Below are positions 61,686 through 64,000 of a stretch of 64,000 nt of DNA, piece after piece; the first letter of the stretch is position 1, and each line of letters begins with the position of its first letter. Under the pieces are notes generated by a model. The model saw only the letters and a list, made by a program, of their open reading frames with translations, was not told the DNA's origin and did no database searches. The translations under genes were made by a program, and so were the position numbers. This DNA is from Fictibacillus sp. FJAT-27399 (GTDB taxonomy: Bacteria; Bacillota; Bacilli; Bacillales; Fictibacillaceae): contig NZ_LMVC01000003.1 in assembly GCF_001510655.1 (NCBI RefSeq), positions 442,389 to 506,388 on the forward strand, read 5' to 3'.

Positions 61686-62747
61686 TTACAAAAGATAGAA
61701 TCCGACACCCATGATCAGGTAGGCTGCGAGAAGGGTCAATCCTTCAAACCAGTTGGTATCCCCATCATTCGTAATGGAGATGGTCAGGAACACAGCCAAG
61801 ACCATCGAAACGAGTTCAGGCAGTGAGAAGACAAGTGACATCTGCTTCTCAAAGAACATGGAAGCAAGAACTAGAACAGGAGCAACAAACATGGCGATCT
61901 GGAGTGTTGAACCGACGGCGATTTCAACAGTTACTCCAATTTTGTTTTTGTAGGCCATCAATACAGCAGAAGCATGTTCCGCTGCATTACCAACGATTGC
62001 GACGATGATAATCCCGATGAATACTTCGCTCCAGCCAAGTGCTCTGCCTACTTCTTCAAACGTATGCACGAGGTTTTCTGAAATGTACGCAACAGCCAAG
62101 GTTGCGAGGAATAGAACGTTGATTGATTTCTTCTTAGTCCACTCTGCTGCTTCTTCTTCATCATGCTCTCCGCTTTCCTCGTCATAGGCATAAACGCCGC
62201 GATGAGTCACAAGCTTAAAGTAGAGGGCAGCCAAGTAAAGGACGATCATGATCGCAGAAACCCATATGCTTAATGTAAAAGATTCGTGATTATCAAGTGT
62301 CAATGAGAATACTTCAGGGAAAACAAAAGCTACAACAATGGCAAAAATCATTAATCCCGCGTTGTGCTGGGCATCATGCACATTAAACTTTTGCCGTTTA
62401 AACTTCAAGCCGCCGATAAAGAACGAAAGTCCCCCGACAAGCAAAAGGTTCCCCAATACTGAACCTGTCAAAGATGCGAGCACGACTGAAACTAATCCAG
62501 CTTTTAAGGCGAAAATAGAAATGATCAGCTCTACTGCATTGCCAAAGGTGGCGTTAAGCAGCCCTCCGACCCTGGGGCCAACTGTAATGGCAAGGCTCTC
62601 GGTCGCTCTTCCCATGAATGAAGCCAGGGCAACAATCGTTACGCAGTAAATAATAAATGAAGCAACTGCCGGCCAATGCATCAGGCTGGCGGCGACAGAT
62701 AAAGGAATTCCTAGTATAATTCCGATGAAAAAAATGCGATTAATCAC
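61686..62747 (-). CDS. Calcium/proton antiporter (CaCA family)
   Basis: A 353-residue exchanger with about eleven helices and the two alpha repeats, LLNATFGNAVELIISIFAL and IIVAIVGNAAEHASAVLMAY, each with the essential Glu. An acidic cytoplasmic loop (DEESGEHDEEEAAEW) lies mid-protein. Probably related to B. subtilis YfkE/ChaA. GTG start 8 bp after AAAGGAG. Confidence 0.92.
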   Translation of the reverse strand: MINRIFFIGIILGIPLSVAASLMHWPAVASFIIYCVTIVALASFMGRATESLAITVGPRVGGLLNATFGNAVELIISIFALKAGLVSVVLASLTGSVLGNLLLVGGLSFFIGGLKFKRQKFNVHDAQHNAGLMIFAIVVAFVFPEVFSLTLDNHESFTLSIWVSAIMIVLYLAALYFKLVTHRGVYAYDEESGEHDEEEAAEWTKKKSINVLFLATLAVAYISENLVHTFEEVGRALGWSEVFIGIIIVAIVGNAAEHASAVLMAYKNKIGVTVEIAVGSTLQIAMFVAPVLVLASMFFEKQMSLVFSLPELVSMVLAVFLTISITNDGDTNWFEGLTLLAAYLIMGVGFYLL

Positions 62748-62911
62748 TATGTATGCTCCTTTATAGTAGAGTTTTTTTGTGAAATACTAAATTAACTGCA
62801 GTGATTCCTATGTTTTTAGCTCCCATCAAGTATTCCCTTTTTCATCCGTCTGTAACGTATTTTATCGATAAAAGGGTCAAGCCTGCAAGTGTTGCCTTCC
62901 CGCTCTTTCGG

Positions 62912-62940
62912 TTGACGAATGACAAAAAGAGGTGTAGACT
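62912..62940 (+). promoter_or_regulatory. Sigma-A promoter of the his operon
   Basis: TTGACG and TAGACT are separated by 17 bp, about 60 bp before hisZ. Confidence 0.6.
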
Positions 62941-63002
62941 ACAACGTATATTTTATCTCGGTAGTATATTAGCGAACTAAAGCAAAGTGAAGGTGTGAGT
63001 CA

Positions 63003-64000
63003 ATGTCAAAGCCGTTTGTTTTCGAAAAACCAATGGGGATGAGAGATACTCTTCCCGTGTTATATCAAGTAAAACAGCAGGTTCGTAAGGTGATGGAACA
63101 AGAGATCAAAGGATGGGGCTATCAGTTCATTCAAACCCCTACTTTAGAATATTACGATACAGTAGGCGAAGCATCTGCGATCTTGGATCAGCAGCTCTTT
63201 AAACTAATGGATTCAGAAGGAAAAACGCTCGTCCTCAGGCCAGACATGACAGCGCCGATCGCCCGAGTGGTTTCTTCGAGCATGAAAGATGTTTCGTATC
63301 CCATTCGTCTGGCGTATGATTCTGCTGTATTCCGTTCACAGCAGCGGGAAGGAGGCCGCCCTGCAGAATTTGAACAAGTAGGCGTCGAACTGATTGGCGA
63401 TGGAACATCAAGTGCAGATGCGGAGGTTATCGCGCTCATGGTGTCAGCCCTCTCAAAGGCAGGACTGCAAGAATTTAAAGTGGCCGTGGGGCATATTGGG
63501 TTCCTTAATGAACTTTTTCTTGAAGTGCTCGGAAACGCTGAGCGAGCAGAAGAACTTTTGCGATATTTATATGAAAAAAATTATGTAGGCTACGCCAGTC
63601 ATGTGAAAAACCTGGCACTGTCGTCCATTGATAAAAAACGATTGCTGGATCTGCTTCACCTGCGAGGGGGGGAAGAGATCCTGGATGAGGCCAAAGGTAT
63701 GTCAGCACCTGAAGGGAAAAAAGCAGTTGCTGATTTACAAGAGCTTTTTTCAATTTTAGATTTGTACGGAGTAAAAGATAAAGTCGTCCTTGATTTTACG
63801 CTCTTCAGCCATATGAGCTATTACACGGGTATCGTATTCGAAGGATATACCAATGAGCTAGGCTTTCCGCTATGCAGCGGAGGGAGGTATGATCAGCTGC
63901 TCGGTGAATTCGGCAGGAGTGCGCAGGCGATCGGTTTCGGTATCCGGCTTGATTACTTGATAGAGGCATTGAACGTGAAAGAGCCACTTAACCCTCGGAC
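63003..64000 (+). CDS. hisZ: ATP phosphoribosyltransferase regulatory subunit HisZ (3' end outside window)
   Basis: HisZ is a histidyl-tRNA synthetase paralogue that pairs with the short HisG to form the first enzyme of histidine biosynthesis. The visible 332 codons show KPMGMRDTLP at the start, class II synthetase-like motif 2 (FRSQQREGGRPAEFEQVGVE) and YTGIVFEGYTNELGFPLCSG. The frame is open to the window edge. Start ATG after GAAGGTGTGAG. The expected next gene is hisG. Confidence 0.95.
   Translation, partial: MSKPFVFEKPMGMRDTLPVLYQVKQQVRKVMEQEIKGWGYQFIQTPTLEYYDTVGEASAILDQQLFKLMDSEGKTLVLRPDMTAPIARVVSSSMKDVSYPIRLAYDSAVFRSQQREGGRPAEFEQVGVELIGDGTSSADAEVIALMVSALSKAGLQEFKVAVGHIGFLNELFLEVLGNAERAEELLRYLYEKNYVGYASHVKNLALSSIDKKRLLDLLHLRGGEEILDEAKGMSAPEGKKAVADLQELFSILDLYGVKDKVVLDFTLFSHMSYYTGIVFEGYTNELGFPLCSGGRYDQLLGEFGRSAQAIGFGIRLDYLIEALNVKEPLNPR

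Overview
The window is chromosomal DNA from an endospore-forming member of the Bacillaceae. Support comes from a GerA-type germinant receptor operon with a sigma-G-like promoter, ctpB, minJ, csbA, hprK, ppaX, citR/citA, cytochrome aa3 quinol oxidase genes and frequent TTG/GTG starts behind strong AAGGAGG-type ribosome binding sites. Gene content and repeats suggest a Fictibacillus-like organism, but this is inference from memory, not a computed placement. No phage, plasmid, complete insertion sequence, CRISPR array, rRNA or tRNA was seen.

The two flanks follow the order known from Bacillus subtilis. The left flank (0.6-8.2 kb) is yvjA, ftsE, ftsX, an EnvC-like M23 protein, ctpB and minJ, a set for cell division and sporulation. 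The right flank (45.9-64 kb) is csbA, uvrB, uvrA, yvlABCD, hprK, lgt, ppaX, yvoF and hisZ, covering DNA repair, envelope stress, carbon regulation, lipoprotein modification and histidine synthesis. Between them lies about 37 kb of more variable content. It holds a decayed EamA transporter; a germination receptor operon with a candidate small D subunit; an arsenic cluster whose arsR has lost its 5' end; a cupin; qoxABCD behind a perfect FNR-type palindrome; a NERD protein; a second EnvC-like hydrolase; a nucleotidyltransferase; two Ada proteins; the citR/citA divergent pair; a c-type cytochrome; cardiolipin synthase; and a two-gene glycine betaine transporter with a fused permease and binding protein. 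It continues with YuzF, a manganese catalase, an orphan SAM riboswitch, a Zur-boxed COG0523 GTPase, an oxidoreductase, a galU-ykoS-gtrA glycosylation cassette, YmaF, a CDF exporter, a lone RsbT-like kinase and two sigma-B-like general stress genes.

The unexplained content is mostly intergenic. (1) Five copies of a 0.2-0.33 kb modular repeat with imperfect terminal inverted repeats sit directly after genes, and two of them end in terminator-like hairpins. (2) Three clusters of very short motifs recur every 20-21 bp, one built on GCACGTAA (six units) and two on TTGAGCC (three units each). (3) A separate ~70 bp repeat occurs three times. (4) A 52 bp REP-like hairpin and a partial relative flank yvlABCD. 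(5) A SAM-I riboswitch has no recognisable sulfur gene downstream, only a repeat copy and a 31-residue membrane peptide. (6) A small gene is cut by an in-frame UAG, yet its protein-like frame continues for 41 codons up to a terminator.
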